Shown here: piece after piece, positions 1 to 12,586 of the stretch
How the letters are laid out: the number at the start of each line of letters is the position of its first letter
Numbering within the stretch: position 1 is the first letter of the stretch
Assembly (NCBI GenBank): GCA_001972305.1
Contig: BDDD01001610.1
Location: forward strand, 66,267-130,266
DNA: 64,000 bases
Origin: Cephalotus follicularis
Lineage: Eukaryota > Streptophyta > Magnoliopsida > Oxalidales > Cephalotaceae
Reading direction: 5' to 3'
The notes under the pieces: generated by a model
What the model saw: the letters and a program-made list of their open reading frames with translations, nothing else
Told to the model about the DNA's origin: nothing
Database searches by the model: none
Position numbers and translations under genes: made by a program

Positions 1-53
1 TTAAAAGCAAATATGTTATCATCAAAATTAGGATTCAGACATATATGTCAACA
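1..53 (-). repeat. Start of the Sirevirus 3' LTR (partial, cut by window edge)
   Basis: The right end TGTCAACA (46-53) matches the right end of the 5' LTR at 23030-23037. The preceding 45 bases also match that LTR with a few differences. On the minus strand this is the TGTTGACA start of the 3' LTR, and it directly abuts a polypurine tract. Confidence 0.8.
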
Positions 54-290
54 ATCTCCCCTTTTTTTATGATGATAAAAATTTGCTACAATATGGGCAT
101 TAGTCATAAAATGTAAGTTACGATATAATATTGAAGCAAAAAATTTAAATGAACATAAGTTGAAGTCGGAGAGATACATACTCCCCCTTAGTATATACTC
201 CCCCTTAGTATGACAATGGTTATTTTGTGCCTTTTTGATACCTTTCAACTTGTATAATTTTTCAACTTAGTACCATTCTCCCCCTTTTTT
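54..290 (-). other. Multiple polypurine tracts upstream of the Sirevirus 3' LTR
   Basis: Pyrimidine runs on the plus strand (about 54-67, 180-188, 198-208 and 276-288) read as GGGGGAG-type polypurine tracts on the minus strand. They prime plus-strand DNA synthesis in LTR elements. Repeated tracts before the 3' LTR are a known Sirevirus trait, and the one at 54-67 touches the LTR. Between them the DNA is AT-rich and non-coding. Confidence 0.7.
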
Positions 291-555
291 GCATAACATC
301 AAAAGATAAGAGAAATTATATCAAATAATAAGTACAAAACATCCATACCAATATCGTAAGAGCAATCCATACAAATCATCCAATGTTTTCAAAGTACAAA
401 ACATATTAAGTTATCATACAAATCATCAAAGTTTTTGAAGTATAAGATGCAAAGAGAATGATGATATGTAATTCAGAAGATCAGTCATCCATATGATCAT
501 CCTCATCATTATCGCCCATGACATCTATGTTTTCTTCTTATCCTCATTGATTTAC

Positions 556-1241
556 TTAATCTTCTTGGCTAGACGGAGGTGTAATGTCTTCGTTTACAAT
601 CACTCCTCTCTCAACGAGCTTTCTTTCTAGCCTCTTTTGCCATCGCTCTATCTTTTGATCGGTTCTTTCTACCCTTTGAATACTCATTTCTAAACCTATA
701 ATAGCTCGCATAATTTCTTCAAACTGACTATTAGGAAGATTAAAACGAGGAGTAGGGTCAGCTTGCGGAGCTATCTCTTCTTCTCCTTGCACTTATTCTT
801 CTCCTTCTCCATTTACTCTATCAGAATCTTCATCTTTGGGAACCCATGTCCCAAGCCATTTATGTTTCTTGAACCCCATCCTCCCTAGGGTTCCTTTTCC
901 TAGCTTATCATAATTTTGAAGTGCATGATGCACTTCTCTATTTAAGTCAACATCAAAATGCATAAGGATCTTAGTTATGATATTGTTATAGGGTAACCAA
1001 ACATTATCTCTAGCATGCATTGCCTGCATAAGATTTAAAATCAGCCTTGGCACACATATTCTTCAACCGGTAATAATATGGAACATAGTAAATACCTCCA
1101 TATCACTTCGTCAAAACCACCGACTTTTGGCAAGATATGGGTTGCAATTACACGATGCAAGAAGCGATAATCAACCCTAAGATTCCTAAAATACATTATT
1201 TGCAAAACTTGTGAATTTTCTCCAAACATAAATGTACACAT
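556..1241 (-). pseudogene. Fossil accessory ORF of the Sirevirus (plant transposon-protein domain plus coiled-coil tail)
   Basis: Minus-strand coding remnants lie between RNase H and the polypurine tracts. Segments such as LPYNNIITKILMHFDVDL and LGRMGF (within 793-1053) resemble the 'putative plant transposon protein' domain often found in accessory ORFs of Sireviruses and other plant elements. The stretch at 556-792 is rich in charged heptads (for example QRVERTDQKIERWQKRLERK) and probably formed a coiled coil. The protein's function is unknown; it is sometimes called env-like by position only. The region is broken. Confidence 0.55.
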
Positions 1242-1334
1242 TCTTCCTTACTAAAGTCACCATCAACAGCCCAATATCTTTGGCACCAAGCTCTAGAGCC
1301 ATCAATGGGAATTGACAGAATATATGCTAGGAAG

Positions 1335-1455
1335 AAGAAATAAAAAAAAAAATACAAATAATAAAACCAAAAAAAAAACAAAAAAAAAAAAAAAGAAATA
1401 AAATAAAAAAAAAATACATAAATAAAAACAGAAAAATAAGAAAAATTAATAAAAA
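1335..1455. repeat. A-rich low-complexity tract
   Basis: Almost pure A with scattered C, G and T on the plus strand, lying upstream (minus-strand sense) of the recognisable accessory-ORF domain. It produces a spurious F/Y-rich open frame on the minus strand that should not be taken as a membrane protein. Confidence 0.75.
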
Positions 1456-1834
1456 AAAGGGTCCTAATTCCTAAGCATTCAGCCAATCTACAATAGGAAA
1501 ACCTACATTTATACAGAAATCAAAGTCTACGATTTTTCCTGCTAAGATTTTTCTTTCAAAATAGGCTTAGGGATACCTTATTCCTTGAGGTATTTCCTCT
1601 TGTGGAGATTGATTTCCAGCATCTCTAGTCCATCTTTATGCTTTTTCTCCTTCTTGAGCTTTCTCCTACCTCAACATTTTTTGTTCTCAGCATTTTCAAG
1701 CAGATTTTATGAAGAAATGATAGGAGATGGTGTTTATGAGAAGTTTAGAAGAGTTTTTTGACTTGGTTTCGCCTCAAAATCCCCAGAGAAAATATTTGAA
1801 AAGATAGGGTTTTGTAACAAATGACTAACAAACG

Positions 1835-1960
1835 GCGCTTTTTGCTATAAAACGCATCGTAAGCATTGACGCTTTTCGTAAACCGGCGTCGCTTATTAAA
1901 AAATAAAACTCTACAATCGCATAAGTAATCGCTGACGCTTATCTTTTAAGCGTCGGCGCT
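1835..1960 (-). promoter_or_regulatory. Array of degenerate AAGCGTCGACGCTT-type motifs between pol and the accessory ORF
   Basis: Several imperfect copies (for example AAGCATTGACGCTT, CGGCGTCGCTTA, TCGCTGACGCTT, AAGCGTCGGCGCTTT) lie in the spacer after RNase H. The last two are 21 bp apart. The same motif family fills the U3 region of Sirevirus LTRs at 22475-22930 and 53950-54310. On the minus strand a TATA-like TTTTATAGC sits within the array. This would fit an internal promoter for the accessory ORF; that role is inference. A second copy lies in the tandem duplicate at about 3257-3382. Confidence 0.5.
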
Positions 1961-2075
1961 TTCTCTATTTTCTGCAAATTTCTAATTTAAAAAATTGAAG
2001 GATTTTATGAATGTAAGTGATCCATGAACAATCATATAAAGACATCAAGCAACAACACATAATCATATAATCATA

Positions 2076-2568
2076 TCATTCATTCAATGTCAATAAACCC
2101 AATTCCATTCTAATTTTAGAAAAGTTTTGCTCATCAAGGGGTGTAGTGAAGATGGCCGCAATTTGGTCCTGAGTAGGCACGAAGATTAGTTCGACATCTC
2201 CTTTTTCTATGTGATCTTTTATAAAATGATATCTTATATGTATATGCTTAGTTCTAGAATGGTGCACGAGATTTTTACCTAAGCATATTGCGCTAGTGTT
2301 ATCACATCTTATAGGCACATTTTCACATTTGAAGCCATAATCTAAGAGTTGCTGTTTCAACCATATGACTAGTGCACAACAACTTCCTGCTGCAATATAC
2401 TCAGCTTCGGTAGTGGAAAGTGCTACCGAATTTTGTTTCTTGCTAAACCAAGAAATGAACATATTTCTTAAGAATTGGCAAGTGCCACTAATGCATTTTT
2501 TTTTTCTACCTTATATCCTCCAAAATCAGCATCTAAATATGTATGCAAGTCAAAAGAGGAATTTCTAT
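2076..2568 (-). pseudogene. Sirevirus RNase H region fragment (copy 1)
   Basis: Minus-strand coding remnant with typical copia RNase H landmarks: LDADFGGY near the start and FSKKQNSVALSTTEAEYIAA, followed by the downstream TKHI region. It degrades the RNA template during reverse transcription. The region is cut at 2569-2573 by the gypsy insertion. The rest of pol is on the other side of that insertion, ending at 17452. Confidence 0.85.
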
Positions 2569-2991
2569 GATACAGTCACACTCCGTTTCCACAACATGTA
2601 ATATAAGACCCGGAGGTCACGGAAATTAACATATATGCATATATTCGGCTTATACGAAACTTGGCAAATTTAAAACTTTCAAAAACAATTAATATCTTGC
2701 GGAAGTATTTAAATTATAAGCCGAATTAAATAACGTAACATGCATCCCATACTACATGTTACCAATTACTTAAACAAAATAAAATATTCCATCGCTAATT
2801 GCCCTCAAAACGGAGCATGATCAAAACATTATCCATCAATAATCCACTCAATACATAAATCCATCAATTACGATAAACATTAATCCATTGATTACAATAA
2901 CAGTTTAACGATCCCCAACAGGAAATACAATTCCATCGGTTCACATTATTACAACATTATTCTTCTCCATGCTTGTCCATAATGGTCCCAC

Positions 2992-4413
2992 GGGATACCT
3001 TATTCCTTGAGGTATTTCCTCTTGTGGAGATTGATTTCCAGCATCTCTAGTCCATCTTTATGCTTTTTCTCCTTCTTGAGCTTTCTCCTACCTCAACATT
3101 TTTTGTTCTCAGCATTTTCAAGCAGATTTTATGAAGAAATGATAGGAGATGGTGTTTATGAGAAGTTTAGAAGAGTTTTTTGACTTGGTTTCGCCTCAAA
3201 ATCCCCAGAGAAAATATTTGAAAAGATAGGGTTTTGTAACAAATGACTAACAAACGGCGCTTTTTGCTATAAAACGCATCGTAAGCATTGACGCTTTTCG
3301 TAAACCGGCGTCGCTTATTAAAAAATAAAACTCTACAATCGCATAAGTAATCGCTGACGCTTATCTTTTAAGCGTCGGCGCTTTCTCTATTTTCTGCAAA
3401 TTTCTAATTTAAAAAATTGAAGGATTTTATGAATGTAAGTGATCCATGAACAATCATATAAAGACATCAAGCAACAACACATAATCATATAATCATATCA
3501 TTCATTCAATGTCAATAAACCCAATTCCATTCTAATTTTAGAAAAGTTTTGCTCATCAAGGGGTGTAGTGAAGATGGCCGCAATTTGGTCCTGAGTAGGC
3601 ACGAAGATTAGTTCGACATCTCCTTTTTCTATGTGATCTTTTATAAAATGATATCTTATATGTATATGCTTAGTTCTAGAATGGTGCACGAGATTTTTAC
3701 CTAAGCATATTGCGCTAGTGTTATCACATCTTATAGGCACATTTTCACATTTGAAGCCATAATCTAAGAGTTGCTGTTTCAACCATATGACTAGTGCACA
3801 ACAACTTCCTGCTGCAATATACTCAGCTTCGGTAGTGGAAAGTGCTACCGAATTTTGTTTCTTGCTAAACCAAGAAATGAACATATTTCTTAAGAATTGG
3901 CAAGTGCCACTAATGCATTTTTTTTTTCTACCTTATATCCTCCAAAATCAGCATCTAAATATGTATGCAAGTCAAAAGAGGAATTTCTATGATACAGTCA
4001 CACTCCGTTTCCACAACATGTAATATAAGACCCGGAGGTCACGGAAATTAACATATATGCATATATTCGGCTTATACGAAACTTGGCAAATTTAAAACTT
4101 TCAAAAACAATTAATATCTTGCGGAAGTATTTAAATTATAAGCCGAATTAAATAACGTAACATGCATCCCATACTACATGTTACCAATTACTTAAACAAA
4201 ATAAAATATTCCATCGCTAATTGCCCTCAAAACGGAGCATGATCAAAACATTATCCATCAATAATCCACTCAATACATAAATCCATCAATTACGATAAAC
4301 ATTAATCCATTGATTACAATAACAGTTTAACGATCCCCAACAGGAAATACAATTCCATCGGTTCACATTATTACAACATTATTCTTCTCCATGCTTGTCC
4401 ATAATGGTCCCAC
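2992..4413. repeat. 1422-bp tandem duplication, copy 2
   Basis: Identical to 1570-2991 in all stretches compared. The right boundary is clear: after the shared GGTCCCAC the second copy runs on into genuine gypsy LTR sequence (TGCATCAATCTG, as at 12266). The first copy instead jumps back to the Sirevirus spacer sequence. It includes a second RNase H fragment (3498-3990) and a second GATAC junction (3991-3995). Confidence 0.95.
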
Positions 4414-4550
4414 TGCATCAATCTGAAATTCATATGGTTAGCCGAATCCACTAGCTAAGTAGGAAAAATATAAAGGCAATTTGGGGTCAATGATAATAAA
4501 TGCCATGTAATGGATGCATTATGATGCAATACATAGTATATAACAATACA
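3996..4550 (-). repeat. G1 3' LTR, truncated
   Basis: About 550 bp aligning to the inner end of the intact G1 LTR (11847 to about 12400), with scattered substitutions. Homology stops near 4548, where the intact LTR runs into a TG microsatellite and this copy runs into unrelated sequence. The remaining ~2.2 kb of the LTR is absent. Confidence 0.85.
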
Positions 4551-7086
4551 TACATACAAAATTTTGCCTTTCTCTCTCTCTCTCTCCCCGTCTCTCTCTT
4601 TATCTCTCTCGTTCTCTCTCTCTCTCTGCCCTCTCTGCCATCGGCATCACTGTTGAAATGATGCCGGCGAAGGTACCGGATTGACCGCGGTCACTACCTA
4701 AGCACACCGGACCCCTCCCCCGCATCGGCAACCGCGCCGTACGCGCATAGTGATCGTTTCTCTCTCCACCTCTGTTTTGCATCGTTCCATCTTCTCTGGT
4801 GACCGTCACGAAAAAGCGAGCCAAGATTTGGCATCCTGGCATTGTGGCAGTTCGAACGGGCCCAGCCCCGGCCCGTGATAACACCGACAGTGCAGATCGA
4901 TGGCGAAGGCAGCTGTGGTCAACGCGCTCTTTCAGGCCAGATGCGGTGGCGCCGTGACCAACGCGCCCCAGATATGTGATCTACGTCCTCCAGTGCACCA
5001 GATCTGGCTTTCTCTGCTGCTGACCGGAGACCGTACGTGGCTGACACCCGCTGGCTAGCAGTGACGTGTGGGCCCATCCGACAGTAGCCTCCAACAGCGC
5101 GTTCAGACGGGTCCAGCTTTCCGACTCTGTTTTTTGCGTAGGCGTGATCCGTTCCGGTTCCGTTCTAAGATTTTGGGTCAGTTCTCCGTTCTGTCCGATT
5201 TCGATAAATTTTGAACTTGTCTTTGTTCCGTTAATCTATTTTTTATTGAATTTTGTATTTCTATATCTGTATCTTTTTCTGTTATATATATGAGCTTGAA
5301 TTGTTTATATGACTCGAAATTGGATAACCTAAACAACCACTTTGACTTGCTTTAATGATTTTCGAAAGAATGTTTAATTAAAGGTTTAAACAATGTTTTA
5401 ACTATTAGACTTCTTCTGCTGTTGACCGTATAGATCGTTATAGTTTTCTGACATATGCACGCATTTCTTTGCATAAAGCTATGCACATCTTCATACGTGT
5501 TTGAGTCTGATAGTCTGTTGTCTGTCTGTCTATCTGTCTGTTGGCAGAGGATCCTGCTGTTGAGATCGCCCATGGAGGCGACCAGTCGAGGGACTTGCTC
5601 ATCTGTTCTGTGAGTGGAACGCTTTCTTTAACCTTTTTACTCCGAAATATTTTTAATGGTTTGAATGTTTGAACGTTTTCACCTATTTATTTCTGTATCT
5701 GAATGAACTTGGTTTTAGTTCATTTCTGAAATCTATTTAAGTTTTAATCCCTGAAACTTTCTTTTGATGGTTTTCAAACACTCACACGATGATAGTCATG
5801 TTATGATGCTATTTCGGTTATATCTGTATTTGATAAGAAAATGATTTCTAGATCTGTTTTAAATCTGTTTTGACGACTTTGATGATTTCCGTATCTGTTT
5901 AAAGTCTGCTATGAGGAATTGACGATTCCGCACTTCTGAAATCTGTTAAATATGTTTAGATACATGGTGATCTCGGTATTGTATTGGTTACATATCTGAT
6001 GCCCATGAGAGGCTTTGTCTACACATGTATGACCTTATGTTCTGATGCTTTGACACGATGGTGTCATTGCTACTATTTCTGCTGGACGTTCGGCCCGATG
6101 GGGCCCAGGCGTTAACCTTACCTAGTAGACCCATTGCATTTTTATATATTTTATCTGTTTAAATTCTGTTAATTATTATTTATATATATGAAATTCTGAT
6201 GATTTGAATCTGTTTGAATGAAATGATCTGGTTTTTTGATCTGGTTTTTCTGCTGATTTCTGAAAATATCAATTTTATAAATCGGTTTTGAATTTTTGTT
6301 CTGTTTAAGTTGTTTACATCTATTTTAGAAATCAGATTCTGGATTTTCTTTCTGTTTTTGAAACTCTGTTTCAGTTTTTTTATATTTCTGTTATATCTTT
6401 TCTGGAAAGTTATGTTCATAATTGCGAGCAAAACTCTGCTGAGTCTTTTTGTTCTATCTCACTAGTCCTTTGGACTAACCCCTTCTTCTGTTTTCTGTTT
6501 TTAGTTCTGACAGGTTAGTCTGCTGAGCTCTGTGAATTGGAGTCAGTCAGTCTGCTGAGGTGAGACCACAAGGGCATACCTACCAGAGTCGACACTTGCA
6601 TATCATCCACGACATTAGTATTTAAATTTCAGTATTACTTATGTTTTTATATAAATGTTTTGGTTTTGTTTAAAAGGGCTGAGCCCTAGTCAGGTTTTAA
6701 GTTTTGATAATATGTTTGGGGCAGAGCCCAACCATACTTGTTTTCTGTTTAAATTGTGGTCTGCTGAGGGATGAGCCCATTTTATAAACTGTTTCCTCCT
6801 TTGGGAGTGTGGTTGCTGAGGGCTTAGCCCATTTTTATAAAACTGTGTTTTTCTTTACAGGGGGCATAGTCTGATAAACGAATACTACATGCCTGATTTT
6901 CGTAAAAATTTAAGAGTTAGAATTATTTTCAAGTTTTTAAGAAATTTTTCTATTTTTCTTTATATTTTAAAGAAATTCTCTACTTAAAAATGTATTTCTG
7001 CATCTCTGATCTGCTGAAACTGAGGTGGGTCTCTAATGGGAGGCTTGGCTTCGTTGTGGGCAGCTGGGCTAGGTTTGGGCGTGTCA
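4551..7086 (+). repeat. Fragment of a different gypsy LTR, plus orientation, with CT microsatellite
   Basis: It begins with a CT-rich microsatellite (4568-4627) and a GC-rich leader-like block (4630-5100). A long T-rich tract follows. Near 6460-6600 the organisation resembles the U5 parts of other gypsy LTRs here (compare 37370-37450). It ends GGGCGTGTCA (7077-7086), like other LTR 3' ends in the window (GGGGCGTGACA at 37696-37706). The left terminus is missing. The long open frames in it look fortuitous. Confidence 0.55.
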
Positions 7087-7090
7087 ACAT

Positions 7091-9253
7091 TGTAAAGCCC
7101 CCGAATCCGAGTTCACTTTAAGATCAAAGCGAATCTCAAGGAATCGGTGCGTTACGTGGAGGTGGAACCTTTAATCCTTTAACAATCTTACTAATTGCTA
7201 ATATTTATCCAATTTCTTGCAACTTGTCATTAAAATATTATACTCTGATTGAAATCATCATAAACCATAACAATCATAGTCAACGTCTTACATCTACACA
7301 TGATCTATCATAAGGTGTTACACAGCGAAAAATATTAACTTATTACATCAACAGCAGTTTATATAAAACATTAATGTATAATGTAATTGCTTTCCATATA
7401 TGCTTTCCGAGCTTCCTCTAAAGTTCGAATTCCACGTCAATCATCTCTTGAAAATTTTATTTGAAAACAAAACATTGCAAGGAATGAGCTTAAACAGCCC
7501 AGTAAGAATCATAGTTATAAAAACTTTATCGAAATTCCTTTTTGATAATTATTGTCAAAACGTTCTTAATCATACATTTTTCTGGCATATAACATAGCCA
7601 TACTTGAAAATAAAACATCATTAAAATCCTTTTCTGGTATAAAACCAACACGTTTCACATTCATTTCTTATTTAAAATCACATTCATTCTTTTCTGTTCA
7701 TATCTCATGAAACAGAACATTTCATTTCTTTTTCTGACCATATCTCATAAATCAGAACATTTCATAAATAACTGAGGGGTTGCATAAACTTAAATAACCC
7801 AATTGAACCATTGCTTCACCGGGGCATTGTGCACTCCACGATTACTATCCTTACATCACATGCATGTCTGTGAGCACTCTCCGCTCATAAAATTAATCCT
7901 TGTCTAGATTAATCCTCCCTGGATCGCAATCCAGTAGTTGTTCAGCTCAGTTCATTACATTCTCACAGTTCATAAATCATTTTTCTTAAATACTTTGAGT
8001 GATCATCTCAGAGCATTCATAAAAAAAATTCGTACGACATTTGTAAAACTGAATTTACATACAGCAACGTAAAATAGTAAAATTAGCTCAATAACTTCAA
8101 ACGATAAAATCATAACTTTCGTGATAGTAGAATATAAACATATAAAAATTGGCAGAATTTCGGAATACATAAAGCATAATAATCTGTTGTATAATTCTCA
8201 AAGAAAATTTAAGCATTAACGTTAAAGTAAATATCTTAACGAATTCAGACAGCTAAAATTCGTAAATAAAGTTAACGTAAATATTTCAACGAATTCGTAA
8301 ATTTTAACTGGTAAATAAAACTATAGCAAAATATCGAAAGATGCAACATTTAGAAAATAACTGAAATAAAATACTTTGGCGAAAGTAAGATTTTCCTTAC
8401 TAACATAAATTTTAGAAAGTAGAGTTTTCCTTACATTGCTTTAATCTTCCTTTGCCCTTTTCTTACAGTGATCCTTTTTTTTCTTTTCTTTTCGTTTTTT
8501 TTTTACTAATACCAACTCTCTTAATTCTCTTTTCCTATTCTCTCTTATTTTGCACAGCAACAATATTTTCTCTCCTTCTCTTTTCTCTTACTATTTTTCT
8601 CTCTTCTCTTTTACTCTCTCCTCCTCTAAACCGAAGCAATGCTTCCTCTCTTTCTCACTTCTCTTACTCTCTCTTTCTTTTTGCACTCTACGTTGAAAGC
8701 AGGAGATCCTATTTATAGGGGAACAATGGCTTACCCGGGACGCTTACGCCGCCGCCCCTCGTCACCCTCTTCCTCCATTTTAACGACAAGTGTCGTTTTC
8801 CTCATTAAAATAATGAAATGCACTTAATTATCTACAACGTTCCTGCCATTGGTCGACACGCGTCCATTATCAGTGTAATTAAACACAAAACGACAACAAA
8901 AGCGTAGTTAAGCGCCATGCAATGCTTTTCATGCCATGCAACACATACGTGATGCCCAAAACTTCATGCAATGCAAAACTTACTCCATGGCATACAGCAC
9001 AACACTTTAAAGCAAGCATATCTCCATAAACAACAATTTTAACCAATTTCCAGTCCAAAAAAAATAGCTAATTTTGACTACCTTCTGGGGGCGCTACCCC
9101 CGAGCCCCTGCCCACTGTCCATGTAGCGGGACCCCCCATCCGCTCACCGGGGAGCGGAACCCGCAAACCCCCCGAGCGTTAGGGTTATAGTGCTGGCCCA
9201 ACAATAGCAACCATTTTTCCATATAATATTAACAGACTTTTTCGGTCATTACA
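7091..9253 (-). repeat. Solo gypsy LTR with AACAT target duplication
   Basis: It starts TGTAAAGCCCCCG and ends GGTCATTACA on the plus strand, with AACAT on both sides (7086-7090 and 9254-9258). Its length is 2163 bp. A TATA-like CCTATAAATAG (about 8709-8720, minus strand) followed by a purine-rich leader suggests minus orientation. A near-palindromic GGGGGCGCTACCCCC lies at 9087-9101. No internal coding region is present, so it is a recombined solo LTR. The short open frames at 8452-8827 are in the pyrimidine-rich leader and are not genes. Confidence 0.85.
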
Positions 9254-9258
9254 AACAT

Positions 9259-10245
9259 TCCTCGGTTGTGGCCAATCATGAGCAACCTCAGTATTCGACA
9301 GATCCACCGCCAAGCCCTCACCAAATACTATGTGACCAAGAAAGATCACATGATCAAGCCAAAATTCGCACTTGCCGAATTTGGAATTTGGCTTACAACC
9401 GCTGTTCTCTGAGAATCTGCAAAATTAATCTCAGGTGGTACGTCTGCTCCTCCTTACTCCTCGAATACACCAATATATCCTCAATGAATACAACAAGGAA
9501 CTGGTCCAGGTATGGTCGGAACACATCATTCATCAATGACATGAATGTTACCGGTGCATTTGTGACACCAAACGGCATTACCAGAAACTCATAATAACCA
9601 TACAGTGTTCGGAAGGCAGTCTTCTCAATATCTCCTTCCTGTACCCTCAACTGATGATAACCCAACCTCAAATAGAGTTTAGAGAACACCCTCGATCCTT
9701 GCAACTGATCGAACAATTCCTCAATGTGTGGAAGAGGATACTTGTTCTTGATCGTGGCTTTATTCAACATCTGGTAGTCAATGCAGAGTCTCATCGACCC
9801 GTCTTTCTTCTTCACAAACAATACAGGTGCACCCCATGGGGAAACACTGGGTCAAACGAAACCTTTGTCGATCAAGTCTTGCAACTGTAATTTCAATTCT
9901 CTCAACTCTGCAGGAGCCATTCTGTCAGGTGCCTTAGAAATAGGAACTGTGCTGGGTACAAGATCAATGACGAACTCCATATTCCTTTTCGGGGGCAACG
10001 ATACTAAATCTACAGGAAACACATCAGGAAACTCATTTAGAACAGAAATTTCCTCAAGGCTCGTACATTTCTCCTTCCAACTATTAATCGCATATGCCAA
10101 ATATCCTTCGCATCCCTTCTCAAGATACTTTGATGCACGAGTGAAGGATATAATCGGTGTCCAAAATCCCTTGTCTCCCTTAAACTGGAAAGTAGTACCA
10201 TTGGGCAGACAAAAATCCACTATCTTGCTGTAACAGTCCATACGA
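9259..10245 (-). pseudogene. G1 reverse transcriptase region fragment
   Basis: Minus-strand remnant of a gypsy reverse transcriptase. Visible landmarks are [42 protein letters not shown], and a YxDD-region counterpart near 9480. Upstream (10000-10245) is the variable linker after protease. The family is chromovirus-like by similarity to the pol of G2-G4 in this window. It is broken. Downstream domains are absent because the element was deleted and overwritten at 4551-9253. Confidence 0.85.
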
Positions 10246-11740
10246 GCACAATGAGCTGACAGTCAATCCATACCCAAGATGACATCGAAGTCACGAATGG
10301 GCAACACAATAAGATCTGCATACAATGAAATGCCCACCATAGATATCTCGCAACTCCTATACATAGAGTCCGTAAACATGGAATCTCCAGCAGGTGTACT
10401 CATATCATAAATATATGGCATACAGTCAGGTGCTACATCTAAGCATGAATGAATGTGATGCTCCAGGATCCATCAACACTCTAGCAAAAAAATCATAAAC
10501 ATGCAATGTACCTCCAACAATAGAAGTAGACTCCGAAACTTCTGTCTGTGTAAGAGTGAAAACTCTACCTTTCATGACGCCCTTGTCAGTATCCTTCTGC
10601 TGCGAACACCCAGCTGCAGTACCGCTACTACCTGCTGGTCCTGTAGGCACTATGGTCTGACTCTTTGGGCAATCTTTCACTGAGTGACCAGATGCCCCAC
10701 ACCTCAAACACAACCCATTCTTTGCCCAAAAATCTTTCTGCTGAGGGCCCGTATGACCACAATGGAAACAAACTCTAGATCCTGCATTACTCCCTTGACT
10801 AGGAGTACCTTGAGTAGCAGTCTATTGAGATCTGTTCTTTGATGACTTAATGGGATAACCACTACCTTTCCACTTTGATGAAGCTGGCCTAGACTATGTG
10901 GAGGTTTGTTTAGCTTGCTGGGCACGGACCCTCACCGCACGGTCCTCATTCTGAATGCACTCCAATAGTCTCGCCTTCTAAGTGACCTCTACAAAAGTTC
11001 CCAACTCCATGGCTCTAATCCTTGCCCGAAGATCCGGTCGTAGGCCCTTCAAGTACCTCTGAATCTTCTTCTCCTCATTCGCTACCAGATAGGCTGAATG
11101 TCTGGCTAACTCCATGAACTATGCCTGATATTCGGCCACCGTCATCTCACCTTGATGCAACTCCAAGAGCTTTGTCTCCCTATGCTCACGCTCCACTTGT
11201 AGCACATAAGTCTCCAAGAATTCTGCCTAAAACCTATCCCAAGTACTGTCAAGCCTTACAGACTCCCACTTGGCCTTGACCATCTCCCACCAATGAGTGG
11301 CCTCACCCCGTAACTGGTAGACAGCAAACTTCAACTCTTGATCATCGGTGCAATCCATGACAGCAAAGATCTTCTCCAAATCTTGCAACCACCTCTCTGC
11401 AATGGTAGCATCAAGCTCTCCTCTGAAGGTAGGAGGGTTTTGCCTCATAAACCTCTCTAGTTCTCTCCCGAATTGATTTCTGTCAGGCCAGACACAACGG
11501 TCGAAAGCCATGTGCTGTGGCTGAGATTGAGCATAGTATCGACGCATCTCTTCCATATGAGCCGCATTAGCAGCCATCTGCAGCTATAAGTAATCGGCTA
11601 TGCGGTCCATCGGATCTCTTCCCTCATTTTATTATTGAGGAACATTATTCATCGGGTCTCCCCCATCATTTGCTTCCTGAGGAACGTTTGGGTCGACAGC
11701 TCGAGCCCTTACACGCCTTCTTCTACCATCCATTTAGTTT
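10246..11740 (-). pseudogene. G1 gag and protease region, fossil
   Basis: The gag core (about 11227-11577) has the retrotransposon gag signature: FMRQNPPTFRGE, AERWLQDLEKIF, and YQLRGEATHWWE. A CCHC zinc knuckle (CLRCGASGHSVKDCP, about 10665-10713) follows. The protease segment around 10440-10500 has the DPGASHSF active-site motif. The region starts just inside the primer-binding site. It is broken by several disabling changes. Confidence 0.85.
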
Positions 11741-12442
11741 CCTATAAGGAAAGATGTCATTAGTCATCTCGAGGAAACAATAGTTAATTACCAAGGAACT
11801 TATCCAAGCTAAGCATATAATAACATATATGCTCTAATACCAATGTTGTCACACTCCATTTCCACAACATGTAACATAAGACCCAAAGATCACGGCAATT
11901 AACATATATGCATATATTCGGCTTATACGAAACTTGGGAAAATTTAAAACTTTCCAAAACAATTAATATCTTGCAGAAGCATTTAAATTATAAGCCAAAT
12001 CAAATAACGTAACATGAATCACATAATACATGTTACCAATTACTTAACCAAAATACAATATTCCATTGTTAATTGCCCTCAAAACGGAGCATGATCAAAA
12101 CATTATCCATCAATAATCCACTCAATACATAAATCCATCAATTACGATAAACATTAATCCAATGGTTACAATAACAGTTTAATGATCCCCAACAGGAAAT
12201 ACAATTCCATCGGTTAACATTATTACAACTTTAATCTTCTCCATGCTTGTCCATATTGGTCCCACTGCATCAATCTGAAATTGATAGGGTTGGCCGAATC
12301 CACTGGCTAAGTAGGAAAGATATAAAGGCAATTTGGGGTCAATGATAATAAATGTCATGTAATGGATGCATTATTATGCAATACATAGTATATAGCAATA
12401 TATTTATATCTGTGTGTGTGTATGTGTTTGTGTGTGTGTGTG

Positions 12443-12532
12443 TTTACCAATATATGAGTAACCATGCCGAATGGCTACATCAACACAATCCAACAATCAT
12501 GTCCTCAAAGGACCAATCAATCAATCAGTCCG

Positions 12533-12586
<54 letters not shown>

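Larger units (their letters stand above)
1570..2991. repeat. 1422-bp tandem duplication, copy 1
   Basis: This segment is repeated head-to-tail at 2992-4413 with an exact 1422-bp offset. Every stretch compared by eye is identical. It spans the Sirevirus spacer, the RNase H region, the GATAC junction, and the first ~418 bp of the inserted gypsy LTR, so it arose after the gypsy insertion. It could also be an assembly duplication. Confidence 0.95.

Noticed and set aside
556-1241. Calling the accessory ORF a viral envelope gene
   Set aside because: Only position supports that. The visible similarity is to the plant transposon-protein domain and a coiled coil, with no signal peptide or membrane anchor seen.
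1196-1486. F/Y-rich open frame resembling a membrane protein
   Set aside because: Most of it is the translation of an A-rich low-complexity tract, not a transmembrane protein.
4600-4884. GC-rich 94-codon open frame that could be taken for a host gene
   Set aside because: It ends in a CT microsatellite, has no family resemblance, and sits within an LTR fragment. GC-rich leader sequence explains it.
8452-8827. Two overlapping plus-strand open frames with leucine/serine-rich segments
   Set aside because: They lie in the pyrimidine-rich stretch of a solo LTR, opposite its likely leader. No signal peptide or family match is convincing.
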